A DNA stretch of 64,000 bases, taken from assembly GCF_000340215.1 (NCBI RefSeq), contig NW_006921533.1, positions 6,758,500 through 6,822,499 of the forward strand, read 5' to 3'. This DNA comes from Pseudocercospora fijiensis CIRAD86 (Eukaryota > Ascomycota > Dothideomycetes > Mycosphaerellales > Mycosphaerellaceae). The notes beneath the pieces are model-generated. The model had not been told where the DNA came from and did no database searches. It was given only the letters and a program-made list of their open reading frames with translations. Below are positions 36,101 to 48,051 of the stretch, one piece after another (within the stretch, counting starts at the first letter, position 1; the number at the start of each line of letters is the position of its first letter). A program made the position numbers and the translations under genes.

Positions 36101-36780
36101 ACTATTCGGGCGATAGCAATAACTCTCGTACGAGCTAGAGCCGTAACAAATCCTTTATACTAATATTATTAGAAGTCTTCGATTATAGGACAGACTAATT
36201 TAGGCTAAACACGTCGTAGTCTGCCGTTAAAGGTAACCGCTAGTCGACAATACTAAACTATAACGTAATCTTAGCCCGGTCCGGCTTAATAGGGCGTAGC
36301 GCGTCGGACATTACTAGATTAGTATCCTTACTACCGTACGAATCTCCTAGCGTTATTCTCTTAAACACCCGACCGGCTCTGCTAGTCTTACTAGTAGAGG
36401 CAGAACTTGCTCTACGCTTAGGTATAGAGGGCGTAGTTTATCGGGATCTATTAGTCTCGCTCTCGGATACGTCTTCCTCTTTAGCATTATTACCGGCCGG
36501 CGGGGTAAACTTGTCCCTTATAACCTTCTATATAAGGCGGTATACTAAGTAGACTACAGACCTCTAAATTTCATTATTCGGACTATTTGTATTGTCCTAC
36601 GGAAGCATTCCCCTAACGTACTACTTCGGAGCCTATTTAGGATCTTTAAAGTACTATTCGGGCATTAATAGCGTATGTCTAGGTTTAGTAGGATAGTTGA
36701 GGTTGCTAGCAATAGCGTATACTATAGCTTTCTCCTCCTTATAATGCCCCTTAACGGGCTAGCGACTCTACTTCCCCTTT
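33180..36780 (-). pseudogene. SNF2/DEAD-like helicase relic carried by giant element
   Basis: A minus-strand frame of about 1,200 codons with stops at former Gln/Trp sites. A Walker A region reads GIDVGIGKTVYTLGY (about 34,865-34,820), in the context of a SNF2-type N-terminal lobe. A Walker B-like IIVDEF.I (about 34,150-34,127) is followed by VASLIGYPFVLGLSSTPFS (34,100-34,050), matching the SNF2 motif III context of Ser/Thr-Pro. Upstream lies a long charged region rich in Ala, Lys and Asp with no domain I know. The partner and role are unknown. It could aid transposition or target chromatin. It may be element cargo or belong to an undetected nested element. Confidence 0.5.
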
Positions 36781-38479
36781 AACTAGTTAAATGAAAAATG
36801 TTTCTCTAGATACGGAAGGAGCCTTTTTATTGCTAACGTAAGAAGAGGCTTGTCGATGCTATATAGGTTTAGTATAATATATTTAGGGACGTCTTTACTA
36901 CTATTTAAGGCTTTGATTAGTAGCTCGTTGTCCTTTAGCTAGTCCTCGATATTTATAGAGACTACTATCTCGGTAAAGGCAGTAGGCGACGAGTTTATAA
37001 CTAGTATATAGCATTAGTATATAATAGGTTATACTAATTAGTAATACTTATATAATAGAGGTTAGGGACTATAGATCGACAACGACGTACACTATCCGAG
37101 AGTAGCAGATAAACTAATAGAATTAGTAAAATTCGCTATACGTTAGGGTCGGTGGAGGTAAGAATAGGAGCAAAGAGCTACTTATACCCGCCGACCCTAA
37201 CGCGAGCCGTTAGAGTTGCGTTATGCAACGAGTGTCTATATATACTAGCTTAACGCTAGTCGAGCACGACGGCTAAGTTATATAGTACGGCCTATATACG
37301 AGTTAGAATAGGGCATTAGCGAAGGAAATAATATACTATACGTATAATAGGGAGAGTAAGGGGATGCATATATATAGAACAGGTATATTAGTGCGAGTTA
37401 ATAGTAAATATTAAAGAAGGCAGTAATAAGGAAAGGTAACGACCTTAAATGCCTACCTTATAACCGGGTCGGTTAGCGAGTCGGGCCTAACTAGCTAATA
37501 AATCGACGAAGTGAGGCATCTAGCGCTTAAGTATATAATAGTTTAGTTACGCAACTAGTAACCGAAGTAATAAGGCTACAGATAATCGTTATAGTATAAA
37601 CCCCTATACGATAGACGGTTCTAGATATAGGACTAACAAGTCGCAGTAAATATAGTACTACGTAACAAGTAATCGAAAGTTAGTAATGTAAATATAAGCC
37701 TATTTATAGTAGAGTTGCGACTGCGATCGCCGGCGCGAGACGCGAGTGCTTATAAGCTACGCAATATAGCTAAATTAACCGATCTATGTCCTTATAGTAA
37801 CTAACAATTATTATACGATAGCGAGTAGACTAGACCCGCTATAGTACGAGGGTATAGGCTAGTAAGGCGGTTAGTCTTAGGACCCGAGAGTAGGGTATAT
37901 AGATAGTTCGAGCTAACGATCAAGATAGTATGTTTTCTATAGATACTACTAACTCTATCGGCGGTAAAAAGGCATGTATTTAGCTATAACGAGTAGTAAA
38001 CAAAGGTATAAAACGATCGAAATATTCTATAGATCGTATACTAGAGTAGTAGTCTAAGTAGGAGGCCGAATAAACGACTATATATAAATCCGCGGCAATA
38101 TAATATACTAGGCGTAAGGTTAAGAAGCGAGATAATAGATAACGTAATTTGCCGAACCCGCTACCGAAGTTAGTAATAGAGGATATAGAAGTTGCCTAGT
38201 AGGCTTAGTACCCGATTCGATACCGAATTAGGGCCCGAGTCGGTATTAGCAAACCCCGCGACTAGAGTAGTTCTAGTTTCTACTACTAACTAACGTCGAC
38301 TTTCTACTACGCTATATATATAACTACCGCCTTCGAGAATGCTACGTACTTAACTACCTCGCGATCAATATTTAATAGGTAGTATTACCCGCGGCCTTAG
38401 CCTATCGCCGTCGATATACTACGCATTTTACGCTAGCGTCGAGAGGTTAATTTAGGAGTCTAGTTAGATTAGTAGTACG
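36781..38479. other. RIP-mutated DNA, no recognisable gene
   Basis: TpA-rich sequence between the helicase relic and the next plus-strand ORF relic. Nothing identifiable. Confidence 0.4.
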
Positions 38480-39130
38480 TTCCGATTACTATTATTGCCG
38501 GAACGCCGAAGGACGCAAGGTTACCTATGCGACCTAGTATTAACAGACGAGAAATACGAAGAAGAGTTCCCTAAGGTAGTAAAGCAGATCCGTACGGTAG
38601 AGGGACAGACTGCGTTTAGGTGCCTAGTATACAAGATTTGTTCTAATTATCGCCGACGGACGAGACGAAAAACGGTACGCGTAACAACGCGTAGAGTCGG
38701 CGATACTAGCGATTACGCGGAAATTGCTATATCGACGGATACTAGACTAGCGATACTAGAAGGATCTAGAGCGGTGCCGCCGTACCGCGTACTAAATAAT
38801 GTATAGCAGAGCATAGTTATAGTATAAGAGCAGAACGGGAAGGTAAAACCTATATATCGACTATATAAACTCGATTATCGCTAGCCTATAGTTAGAGGCC
38901 GCGCGTTAGTAGAAGTCGATAATATAGACCTCGAACGATTAGTTAAGATACTACGGGTAGATTGTAGTTTCGAAGCCGGCGTCGACGCCTTGCATTAGAT
39001 AAGCGACTAATATAGACACGTTCGAATTAACAACGAGCGATAGTAGAGGGCTAGTCTATCCGACATATTAGGCAGAGGCCTATAGCTGCGATTTGCAATC
39101 TATAGGCAAATTAAGGAGGCAGAACGAGCG
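38480..39130 (+). pseudogene. unrecognised plus-strand ORF relic
   Basis: An open stretch of 103 codons (38,495-38,806; MPERRRTQGYLCDLVL...) continues in the same frame through four former-Gln/Trp stops with plausible protein (LERLVKILRVDCSFEAGVDA near 38,930-38,990). It is rich in Arg and charged residues. I cannot assign a family. Confidence 0.35.
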
Positions 39131-40329
39131 TAAATATAAACGCAGAAAAGCAAGATAAATAATTAATTTTACTAAGTCCGATATAGAAGTCCTACTCTAA
39201 TAGTAATAGGCACTAATCTATTTATTAAACGGAAGGCAAGATGCCCCGACTACGATAAGTACTACGCTTTAATCTTAGATATATGCTAATATATAGTAAG
39301 TATATTACGTATAGCAGTCTTAAGCGCCGCGATCTCTTCCTTTATCTATTTAATCTCGGCCTATATTTGAGTACCCTAATCGCGCTATAGCGATAGCGGA
39401 CTCGGGGTAGCGCGATAGTTAAGGAAAGGCTAAATCGGCTACGACTAGCAGTCGTCGTACTAGGGTAGATTATATGCCTCTAGCTAATCTAGTTAGAATT
39501 GCATCTATCGAGTATAGGGCCTCTACGGTATTATTAACCTCGAATTAGCTAAACACGCTAATAGAGATAGTTCTAACTAACCCGTAATACTACGAGGCGG
39601 CTTCGAAGGTATATATTCGACCTAGCGGATTAGCTAACGCCGATTGATTTACCGATAAAGAACATATATCTATATATACTATAGTAGCGACCGAGCGAGG
39701 AATAAATAGTCTAAATGCGCCGATTGCTTTAGTACAATGTCGATAGTGTTGCTATATACCGTCGGTATAGACTGCAATAATTACCGCTAGACTAATAATA
39801 GCGCTAGATTAATAGTTCCCGAATCCGACTCGCGACCGAATTAGGCTAGCGTCGACAAGGTACGAAAATAGCGAACAGTCTATAGGCTACGATTATACTT
39901 TAGCGTTAGCGGGGCATATCCGATAGGACTAATAAGCGATTATAGACGGCGACTCGGGCAGTCTATATAGGAGCAGAAGATGAAACCGCAATTTAATGCC
40001 CCCCTTTTCGTAGAGTAAACAAGTACGAAGACGCGTATAGTCTAATATATACTATATTAGATTCGTAACAATACTACTACTCGTTATAGTACACTTAGGA
40101 TAGGTCGCAACTACGAAGAAGATAAATACAGAACTAAGTCGTTATCTAACTCGATAGAGTCGGATAGGGATACTAGATTCGAAGAAGAAAACAGAGAGGA
40201 TACTCGTTTATATATAGCGACTAGCATTAGATCGAAATTTATAAAGGTAACGTATGCTAGAGCACGGTAATAGAGGACTAACGTAACTAGTATAAGGGCA
40301 AGAATAGCAAAGATCCGGTAAGGCTAAAA

Positions 40330-41875
40330 CGGAAGTATAGCGACGATAGGGCGGATTAGAGCGACGATACAAAGCTATTAAAACGACGTAAGAAGCGAGA
40401 CAAAGGCTTAACGACTTCTAGTAAAGAACGTTTAAATCGAAAGAAGGGCTTACTCGAAGTAAGGGAGCAAATCTTATATAACGAGACGCGTCGTAAACTA
40501 TTCGCTATTACGTTAACTAGGGCCCGAGGATGTAAGACGATGTTTCCTACTACCTAAACCCTAGTATAGGTAGACGAAACAATTAAGGAGGTATATAGTA
40601 AAAACTATAATCGATTACTAGCTTTACGTATAATAGTGCTATAGCTAGGTAGCTATATACCGTCGAGAGACGTAGTCTAAGCAGTCGGTAGAGATCCCGA
40701 TATAATAGTATCGAGACTAATATTAGAATAGTTGCGAGAAGCTATACGAAAGGAGCGAGGCTATATTAATACCTATATCCGATTGACCTTAATAAACTAA
40801 GTACCGATCGCAATAACCGACACTCTAAAAAGGATAGTATACGCTAAGAGGATGCTCGATAACTAAATCTTCGAGTGCTACGACGAGAAACTAGTAAGAC
40901 CCTCTCTAAAATAGTATAGTTACTAGATAATAGCTAACGGTCGATATATACTACGCGCTACCTTAGTAAGCTTATATACAAATGTCTAGCAGGTATACTA
41001 CTCCGGTAGGATCGGCGAGGCTAGAAGATACATATTAAACAGTACTACTACAAAGTCACCCCTTTTATAATATTGTCTACCGCTACGGTACTCGGTAGAA
41101 TACTAACTAGATAGTCGATAGAGTCGCATTTAACTAAAGTTAGAGGTAAAGCGATCTAGCTAGCCCTAGATTACAAGTTAATGCACTAGCCGTTCCTAGA
41201 TCGGATAACTACGTAGAATGCGACGGATTAAGCTACTCGTAACCTTCGGTTATCGAAAGCGTAGAAGATATATATACGGTATATAGGCAGAGTATAGGAT
41301 ATCCCTAAATTATTAATAAATAACTTCGAGAGCGTACGTAACGACATCGATATACTTATAGCAATCGACGTCGTTTTAGATTCTAACGATAAAGGCGGAT
41401 CGATCGAGCGCTATAGTAAGAGTAGTCTACGAGCGCCGTATTTCTCTTATCTGCTAATATAATCGATAGGTCCTAAAGCGTCTACCGGGCAACAATTAAG
41501 TAAATAACTCAAAGCCGGCGATAATACGATAGATAGGTTAGCGGAGGCGGAGGCCCTATCTAAGAAAAACGATGTTAGACTACCTATACTATAGAGCAGT
41601 TTCTAAGCGATAGATTAGAAGCCGACGGGGGCTACTAATCCGTTTGCTTCGGTACGGGGAGGCAACGGCATAAGTGTAACCGAGACAATAGAATACAATA
41701 GAACTAAAGACAATTAATACTAAAGGTATAGATATACCGCGGTAATAGTAATAGGGAAGGATTACGCGCTAATTACTATAAGAACAGTAGGTATTCCGAC
41801 TAGTCTTATATAATAGATAAGACTTTATTCGCGGCGGTAAGTAATCGCGTTAGGGATATATTAGGGCTAGAAGAG
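40330..41875 (+). pseudogene. unrecognised plus-strand ORF relic interrupted by LINE
   Basis: Plus-strand frames read as protein with former Gln/Trp stops: LLKRRKKRDKGLTTSS and LNRKKGLLEVREQIL (about 40,375-40,475), FAITLTRARGCKTMFPTT (40,500-40,555), and LFAAVSNRVRDILGLEEGE (about 41,825-41,880). The last runs straight into the LINE target site and continues on the other side at 46,775 (ADIEADGGKVKEIAFNEET), so one ORF was split by the LINE. Family unknown; a strongly basic N-terminal part suggests nucleic-acid binding. Confidence 0.4.
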
Positions 41876-41949
41876 GGGGAGTAGATATAGATAGATAGAT
41901 AGATATTTCATTTGCCTATTGTAGTGCCTTTCGGCCTATGTAGGTCTGT

Positions 41950-44900
41950 TTCTATGTATTGTTTTAGGTAGGAAACCAGCTTAGTTAGTAAAAACCTCCC
42001 TCCTATCCTATTTATAAGTATTGATCTTCCTCGTTTCCTTGTTTTCCTTCCTCTAGGGTATACTAGTGTTATAGTTGTTACCCTCTAACTACCTTGCCTA
42101 CTGCCTTACCCTTCTTTCCTCCTCTTCTTCCCTCCTTCTTATCTACTCCTTAGTTTCCCTTACTAGTACGAATTGTTGTACAAATCCCTGTTTAATAATC
42201 TACTTTACTATCCTCTTTAGGTCTTCTTTACTCTAGATTAGCTTATCGTATTCCCTTTCTATTGCTTTTAGTCTCTAATCACTTCTGCCTTCTAACTATT
42301 AAGGGCAGACTAGTAGTATATACTTAGGGTTCTGAGATTGGTAGCTATATTAGTAAGCTCTACTTTTAATTCCTAGGACGTTTCTTCTAAATAGGTAAGA
42401 TCTGAGTCTAATATGTTTAGATCTAATTTAGATAGCTAGGCTTGCCTCGGCCCTGTTTAGGTCCTTATAGAGCTAGTAGTTGTGTTAACCAAATTTGATT
42501 AGTGCCTTTAGGGTTCCCGGTCTAACTTGTGTTTTGTTCTATTCCTGCTCCTATAGGTATCTAGCAATTAATTCTGCTAGGCTTTGTTTCTCTCCCTTTA
42601 GCTTGTCTTCCTTTAGCCTTGCGTTTAGTCCCTAAAGCTCTTTCTCTAGCATTTCTCTTATTAAGACTCTATATTGCTCTAGGTCTTTGACTTTCTAGGG
42701 AGTTATTTGTAGTCTGTCTCGCCTCCTAGTCCTAATGTACTAGGTTTTTATCTTATCTAGTGCCTTTTAGATAGTCTGTTAGGCTAGGTATTCTATTGTC
42801 TTTACTGTATATTAGTGTCTTAGTCCCTTGAAGTATTGTTTAACTAGTAGGATCCCTAATTCCATTTCTACTACCCTTATTAGTATAGTTTTATATACTC
42901 CTAGGATTTTCTTTAGGCTTTAGGTTTAGGACCTGCTAACTAGTTGCTTAATCCTCTTTAGTGTTTTCTCCTAGGCTATCTATATCTGTACTCTATATAG
43001 TATTGCTAGCTTAACAATTGCTTTGTATATAACTTTAGCTTTCTCGAACGTAGCCCCCTATATAGAGGCTATAAGCCTATTAATAGATTGCATATTAGCA
43101 TCTGCCCTCTACTTTGCCTTCTTTACTTATAGTCCCTAATTTAGTTTTGGATCTAGCTAGATCCCTAGTACTCTAAGCTCTGCTAATAGTTAGGTTTTAA
43201 AGCCTTAGATAGTGATTGATTGCTTTATATTATAGGTTGATTTGGCCTTGCTAAAGTAGATAAGCTAGTACTTTTCTAGGGCGAATTTTGCTCTATACCT
43301 CCTTGCCTATTTCTTATATTCCTAATGCTTCTCTTCTAGGATCTTACAGTTTGTTTCTATTGTCTTAGACTAGGTTAGGATGTTTGTGTTATCTACAAAC
43401 CCTAATACTAATATGTTTTTTAATTCTAGGAGTGGGAGTAGGTCTACTATAAAGATAAGGAAGAGGATTAGGGAGAGTATTAATCCTTAGGGGATTCCCC
43501 TTTTAGTTAGTATTAGGTCTGATTTGAATTTACCTAGAATAAGTTGTATTAATCTTTCCTACAAAAAGGACTAGATAAATTAGACTATCTAGTTTAGTAT
43601 AGCTTTCTGTTTAAGTATATATAGGAGCCTTTTATAGGAGACATTGTTAAAGGCTCCTAAGATGTTAAGGGAGAGGAGGGTTGCTACCTAGTTTTAACTA
43701 TAGTACTAGATATGCTTAATCTATTCTATAATTAGTTCTATAGCTGTTAGTATTAACCTCTTCTTTCTTCCTCCTATCTAGCCTTTAAGAAGGATGTTCC
43801 TTTCCTCGGTAAAGGTTGTTAGCCTTTTAGCGACAATTTTTTCTAGTACCTTACCTATTGTATTAAGTAGGGCTATTAGTCTGTAGGCCTTAAGCTGTAT
43901 ATAGTCTTCCTTCTAGGGCTTCCTTAGCACTACTATTAGGGACTTCCTAAATAGTCTTAGGTAGTGTCCTAGTACTAGGCTTTGTAAAAAGATATTGGCT
44001 AGTGCTAGGGCTAGCCCCTTCCTGTATACTTTTAGAAGTTTGTTATAGATCTTGTCTTCTCCTAGTGCCTTATTGCCTAGAATTTTTTTTAGGATCCTTT
44101 TAATGGTTTCGGGTTTAACCTAGGTGTCTCTTAGTATACCTAGCAGTAGAGTCTCTTATTCTTTCTCCTTTATATCTAATAGGTCTGCTTATACTTTTCT
44201 ATAGAAGAAGTGTTAGCCTAGGGCTCTTACTTTCCCTTCTATTGTAGTCTACATTTGTCCTTATTAGTCTATAATGTCCGGGAATTGTAGTAGCATATCC
44301 TTATCCTATTTAGGTCTCCTTACCTATTTGGCTATCCTCTATATCTCCTCTAGTTTCTTTGTAATTATTCCTATTATAGATCTCTATTCTTGTATCTTGT
44401 CTTTCTTAATCTAGATCTTCTTTTCCTAGTAGGCTTTATTGTAGTTGTCCTATGCTTCCTAGGTGTAGGTTTGTGTCTACTGCCTCCTAGCCTTCCTTGC
44501 TACTTTAACCTTCCTTATACACTTACTAGTCTAGTATAGTTGCTAGTATAGTGAATGTTTCTTTGCTAGGGTATACTTTTTAGCTACCTATTTCAGGATT
44601 CCTATTAGTTCTTCTACTGCCTTATTAATGTCCTCTAGCCTTAGTAGGTACTTTGTTAAGAGTTCCTCTAGTTTTGGGTCCCTTTCTAGTTCCTCCCTAA
44701 TCCTACCCTATTAGGCACCTTTCTAGTTAAGCTTCTCCTTTAGTTCCCTTTCCTAATTGGCTTAGATATTTAGCTCAATCTATACCGGGAAGTAGTCTGA
44801 TAATTCTTCTAGTTCCTAGTTGACCCTGCATCTTATAATCCTATTCCTAATCTAATATAATGCAAAGTATAGGTCTAGTATGCTACTGCTTCCTCTTGCC

Positions 44901-45490
44901 TCCTAGGTAATTAGTCCCTTTAGGGTAACAATTTCTATTCCTTCCCTCTCTAATATGTTAATTAGTCTTCCTACTAGGAAGTAGTAAGCTAGGGTAAAGT
45001 CTAAGCCCTAGAGGGGGTAGTAGAGGTTGAAATCCCTAAGTAGGATTTAGTAGGTGTTCCCCTAGATAACTCTAGGTAGTCTTTCTAGGGTTTTTAGTTA
45101 GGTACTGCTTCTTAAGTCTAGTAGTAGGTTATATATATAGTGGACTTGGAGTGTACCTTAGGATGTCTCTATTTAAACTAATATTAGGTCCCTATCCTCC
45201 TATAGTATAGCCTGCTAGGTTTCTATATCTATCTCCTTGCTAATGTAGATGCATATCCTTAGGGCTCCCTAGTTGTAGATAATTAGGTAGTATCTTAGGT
45301 CTTTAACTATTGCTAGTCTCTTTGTATATAGGTTGAGCTAGGGCTCTTAGATTGCAATAATGTAATGTTCTTTTAGGTTTAGTGCTTAAAGGAAGCTCCT
45401 CTATACCTTGTCTTTACTCTTATTAATATTGTACTATATAATGTTTAGTAATGTTGCAATGTTTATTAGGTTTTATCTATATTATTTCCC
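41950..45490 (-). pseudogene. LINE ORF2 (endonuclease, reverse transcriptase) relic
   Basis: The N-terminal APE-type endonuclease region reads IIQYNINKSKDKV (near 45,420), then EPQLNLYTKR (near 45,330), LLRDFNLYYPL (near 45,040) and SSSILDLYFAL (near 44,880). The reverse transcriptase has AYRLIALLNTIGKVLEKIVA (near 43,870), IGGRKKRLILTAIE (about 43,780), NNVSYKRLL (43,640), KRGIPQGLILSLILFLIF (about 43,500-43,450) and the catalytic box GFVDNTNIL (about 43,400-43,380), where the second Asp is Asn through a RIP-type G-to-A. The active site is therefore lost. A C-terminal RNase H/zinc region is not clear to me. Confidence 0.82.
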
Positions 45491-45499
45491 TATAAGTTT

Positions 45500-46755
45500 T
45501 CCTTTAGTCTTCCCTTACTTTAGACCAATATTTGACTAAGCTTTGTCTGCCCTGCTTCCTTTCCTGCAATGTTAAGGTATCTTAGTCTCCCTAGTTGCTA
45601 GTAACTCTCTTGTACTAGTAAGGCCCTAAATATAAACCCATTATCTTATCTAGACCTCTTTTGTAACACTTAGCTAGGTTGCTTCTGTACCTAGCTGCCC
45701 TAGCTTATTGTATATCTTTTTAGTATATTAATTCTAGCTTCCTTTGCCTTCCTAGCTGCCTGTATTCTTACTAGGCATTCCTTCGCCTAAGAGGGGTGTC
45801 TTTTAGTATAGCATATACATCTTACTTCTCCCTTATATGCTTTGCATTCTTTAACCTAGTAATCCCCTATACAATAGGAGCAGGTATTAGTTGTCTTTAT
45901 ACACTTAGCTGCTAAGTGTCTATAGTATTAACATTTGAAGCACTATATTATCCTATAGTTGCTTCTATATATCTCTGTTTCTAATCTTTTAAAGTCCTAG
46001 AACAACCCCTAGTCTAGCACTATATTAGCTTGCTCTACACTCCCTACCTAGATAATTAGGGAAGACTGCTTCTTAGTCTCTTCGATTTTCCTTTTAATCT
46101 ATACTACTTTTGTAATCTTTAGGCCTAGGCATGTAGCTTGGTTTTGTCTCTATAGGCTCTTAATATCCTATTCTTCCTTAAAGCTTCTTATTATACTATA
46201 GGCTATAATTATAAATTGCTGTTAGGAGACCTTTGCTGTTTTCCCTATCTTAGTTGTCCATTCTTTTTGTATTTCTAGCTTCTTTTTGTCTTGCTCTTAT
46301 GCTATAAATAGCTTAATTACCCCTTTACCTTCGTTCTTAGCCTTAATTACCTCTTTAACTGCAATTCTTTCTACAATCTCTTTCCCTATAAGTCCTTAGA
46401 TTTCCTTTTACTCCTATAGGTCCGTAATATAGACTCTAACTACTGTCCTCGGGGGTTTTAGCGCCTCCTAACTAGCTACTACTACCTAGGTACGGTAGTT
46501 TAGGCTTATCTCCTATTATTTCTTCGTAATCTTTACTGCAACTGTATTAGCTACCTTTGTAATTACGTAGCTTGCCTAGTTGTAGATTGCTTTTAGTCCT
46601 CTAAGGAGTTCTAAGATTATTATCCTATATACCCTCTTAGGGGTTCTTCTATCTTCCGCCTTTAGTACCTCCTCTGCCCTAGTATATAGTGCTTTCTATT
46701 CGTCCTCCCTTCCTTCTTAACTATCCTCCCTTCGTCTCTAATTATTCGCTACCAT
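45500..46755 (-). pseudogene. LINE ORF1 (Gag-like, CCHC knuckles) relic
   Basis: Starts at ATG 46,755 (MVANN). After a charged N-terminal half, zinc knuckles are visible near 45,935-45,780: YYRHLAAKC, then TCSYCIGDY...KECK, then CICYTKRHPS. This is the Gag of Tad1-type LINEs, which binds the RNA in the retrotransposition particle. Several former Gln/Trp codons are stops. The zinc-ligand pattern is partly changed. Confidence 0.7.
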
Positions 46756-46774
46756 TTTGGGGGAGTAGATATAG

Positions 46775-47276
46775 TAGGCGGATATAGAGGCAGACGGCGG
46801 CAAAGTTAAAGAGATAGCATTTAACGAGGAGACGTAGGATCGAAGAATTAGAAGATATATAGTAAAAGAGAAGAAGAAGTCGAAAGGAAACAAACGAAAG
46901 AAAGTAGAGGTATATCGCTTTAATATAGCTATAGAGGACGAATAGAATACATTCTTATTAACTATAATAAATAGATGCCCTATATAATATAACGAAATCT
47001 GTTAATACTATACGAGTCGGTCGCTAAGTCGGTACTAACTTAGTATACGTAGTAGACGTATGCAAATGCTAGTAGTTACCCGAGTATACGTATAAACGTT
47101 AGATATTAGTAGAAGCAACAATCGTATAATATACAGATCCGATAGAAAATGTAATTCAAATGCTAGTACTAGTATATACGACGACTCGAGCCCGACTCGA
47201 TATACGAGTCGGACGGTAAAGAATAAAATTCTTACTACGAACAGATTTGCTAGAATTTCTAAACCGCGACGATCCT
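46775..47276 (+). other. right remnant of LINE-split ORF and spacer
   Basis: Begins with the continuation of the ORF cut at 41,876 (ADIEADGGKVK, then IRRYIVKEKKKS and VYRFNIAIEDE up to about 46,945). It then runs through TpA-rich spacer to the right subterminal repeats. Confidence 0.45.
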
Positions 47277-47360
47277 ATTAGACAAGATCTTTAACGTACG
47301 ATCCTAAGGATCCTAAGCGATCCTATCGATAGGATCATCGCGATCGGTAAAAAAGTTTCT
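47277..47360. repeat. right TIR with subterminal GATCCTA units
   Basis: GATCCTAAGGATCC, GCGATCCTATCGATAGGATC and ATCGCGATCGG precede the terminal AAAAAAGTTTCT. These are the inverse of the left end. The same ten-base unit is used at both ends. Confidence 0.75.
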
Positions 47361-47366
47361 ATAACG

Positions 47367-47894
47367 GAAGACGACCTCAAGTTCGCTAGTTACTATAACG
47401 CCTTATAGGCTAATAATCTAGTTACTCGTCGCTCTATAGGCAGCTTCTACTTTACTATTGTAGGCGGACCTCTATTGTATAAGTCCGGCCGCTAGATACT
47501 CGTTACACTATTATTAACTAAAGCTAAGTATATTCAACTTACTATAGGGGCTAAGGAAGCAGTTGCCTTAGCTCGCTTATTAAAGGAGATTAGCTACAAG
47601 GGCTATATTCTCCTAGTAACACTCTACGAGGACAATTAGTCCGCTATTGCTATTACTAAATCGACTACTATTAATAGCCGTACGAAGCATATAGATGCTC
47701 GTATTTACTATATTCGAGAGAAGATTGCTAATAGTTCTATTATCGTCTAATAGGTTAGTATATATAATTAGATAGCCGATAGCTTTACTAAGCCGCTTAA
47801 TAAGATTAAGTACGGCCGCTTTGTTAAACAACTAAACCTAGTAGATTGCAAGGCCGCTATTGCGAGCGCTACAAAGCTAGCTACTAAGTACTAA
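47367..47894 (+). pseudogene. copia RNase H relic and pol stop
   Basis: The frame resumes with EDDLKFASYYNAL and NNLVTRRSIG, then FTIVGGPLLYKSGRQ, YIQLTIGAKEAVALARLLKE (about 47,530-47,590), LYEDNQ-type SAIAITKS (with a TAG for Gln near 47,638), RTKHIDARIYYIREK (47,680-47,730) and IADSFTKPLNK (47,770-47,805). These are the conserved copia RNase H and C-terminal blocks. TAA at 47,892-47,894 is probably the true pol terminator. Confidence 0.88.
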
Positions 47895-48051
47895 GAAGAA
47901 AGGGCCTTTGTTTGCTTTGTCTATATAACCTAAGAGTGGTCTAGTTTGTTTACCTGTTTCTGCTTACCTAATACCCCTTATTTGCTTTGCTAATAGAATA
48001 GCTATTATATTGTTTGTTATTCTATAGCGATATATACGTACTAAGAGGGTA

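Larger units (their letters stand above)
41891..46759 (-). mobile_element. Tad1-like LINE retrotransposon, 4.87 kb
   Basis: Flanked by identical 15-bp direct repeats GGGGAGTAGATATAG (41,876-41,890 and 46,760-46,774), the target-site duplication. It lies on the minus strand: its 3' end at the left is a short (TATC)n-type tail (41,891-41,905) and its 5' end at the right has an ATG only four bases inside. It encodes a Gag-like ORF with zinc knuckles and an ORF2 with endonuclease and reverse transcriptase. It is probably full length. It is RIP-mutated, with CAG/CAA and TGG turned to stops, and it has far fewer CpG than its surroundings, suggesting a different original base composition. Confidence 0.9.
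22948..47360. mobile_element. 24.4-kb KDZ/Plavaka-like DNA transposon inside copia
   Basis: The insertion interrupts the copia frame precisely: codons before (NLND-VT) and after (IT-EDDLKF) join in frame, with GTTACG (22,942-22,947) and ATAACG (47,361-47,366) as an imperfect 6-bp duplication. The ends are inverted: left AAAACTTTTTTTCTAATCGCG, and right, on the complement, AGAAACTTTTTTACCGATCGCG. Both continue into arrays of GATCCTA. Contents: a minus-strand Plavaka-like transposase relic near the left end, tandem and inverted repeats, a 100-N gap, a minus-strand SNF2/DEAD-like helicase relic, plus-strand ORF relics and a nested LINE. Whether all internal genes belong to this element or to further, undetected insertions cannot be decided here. 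Confidence 0.7.
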
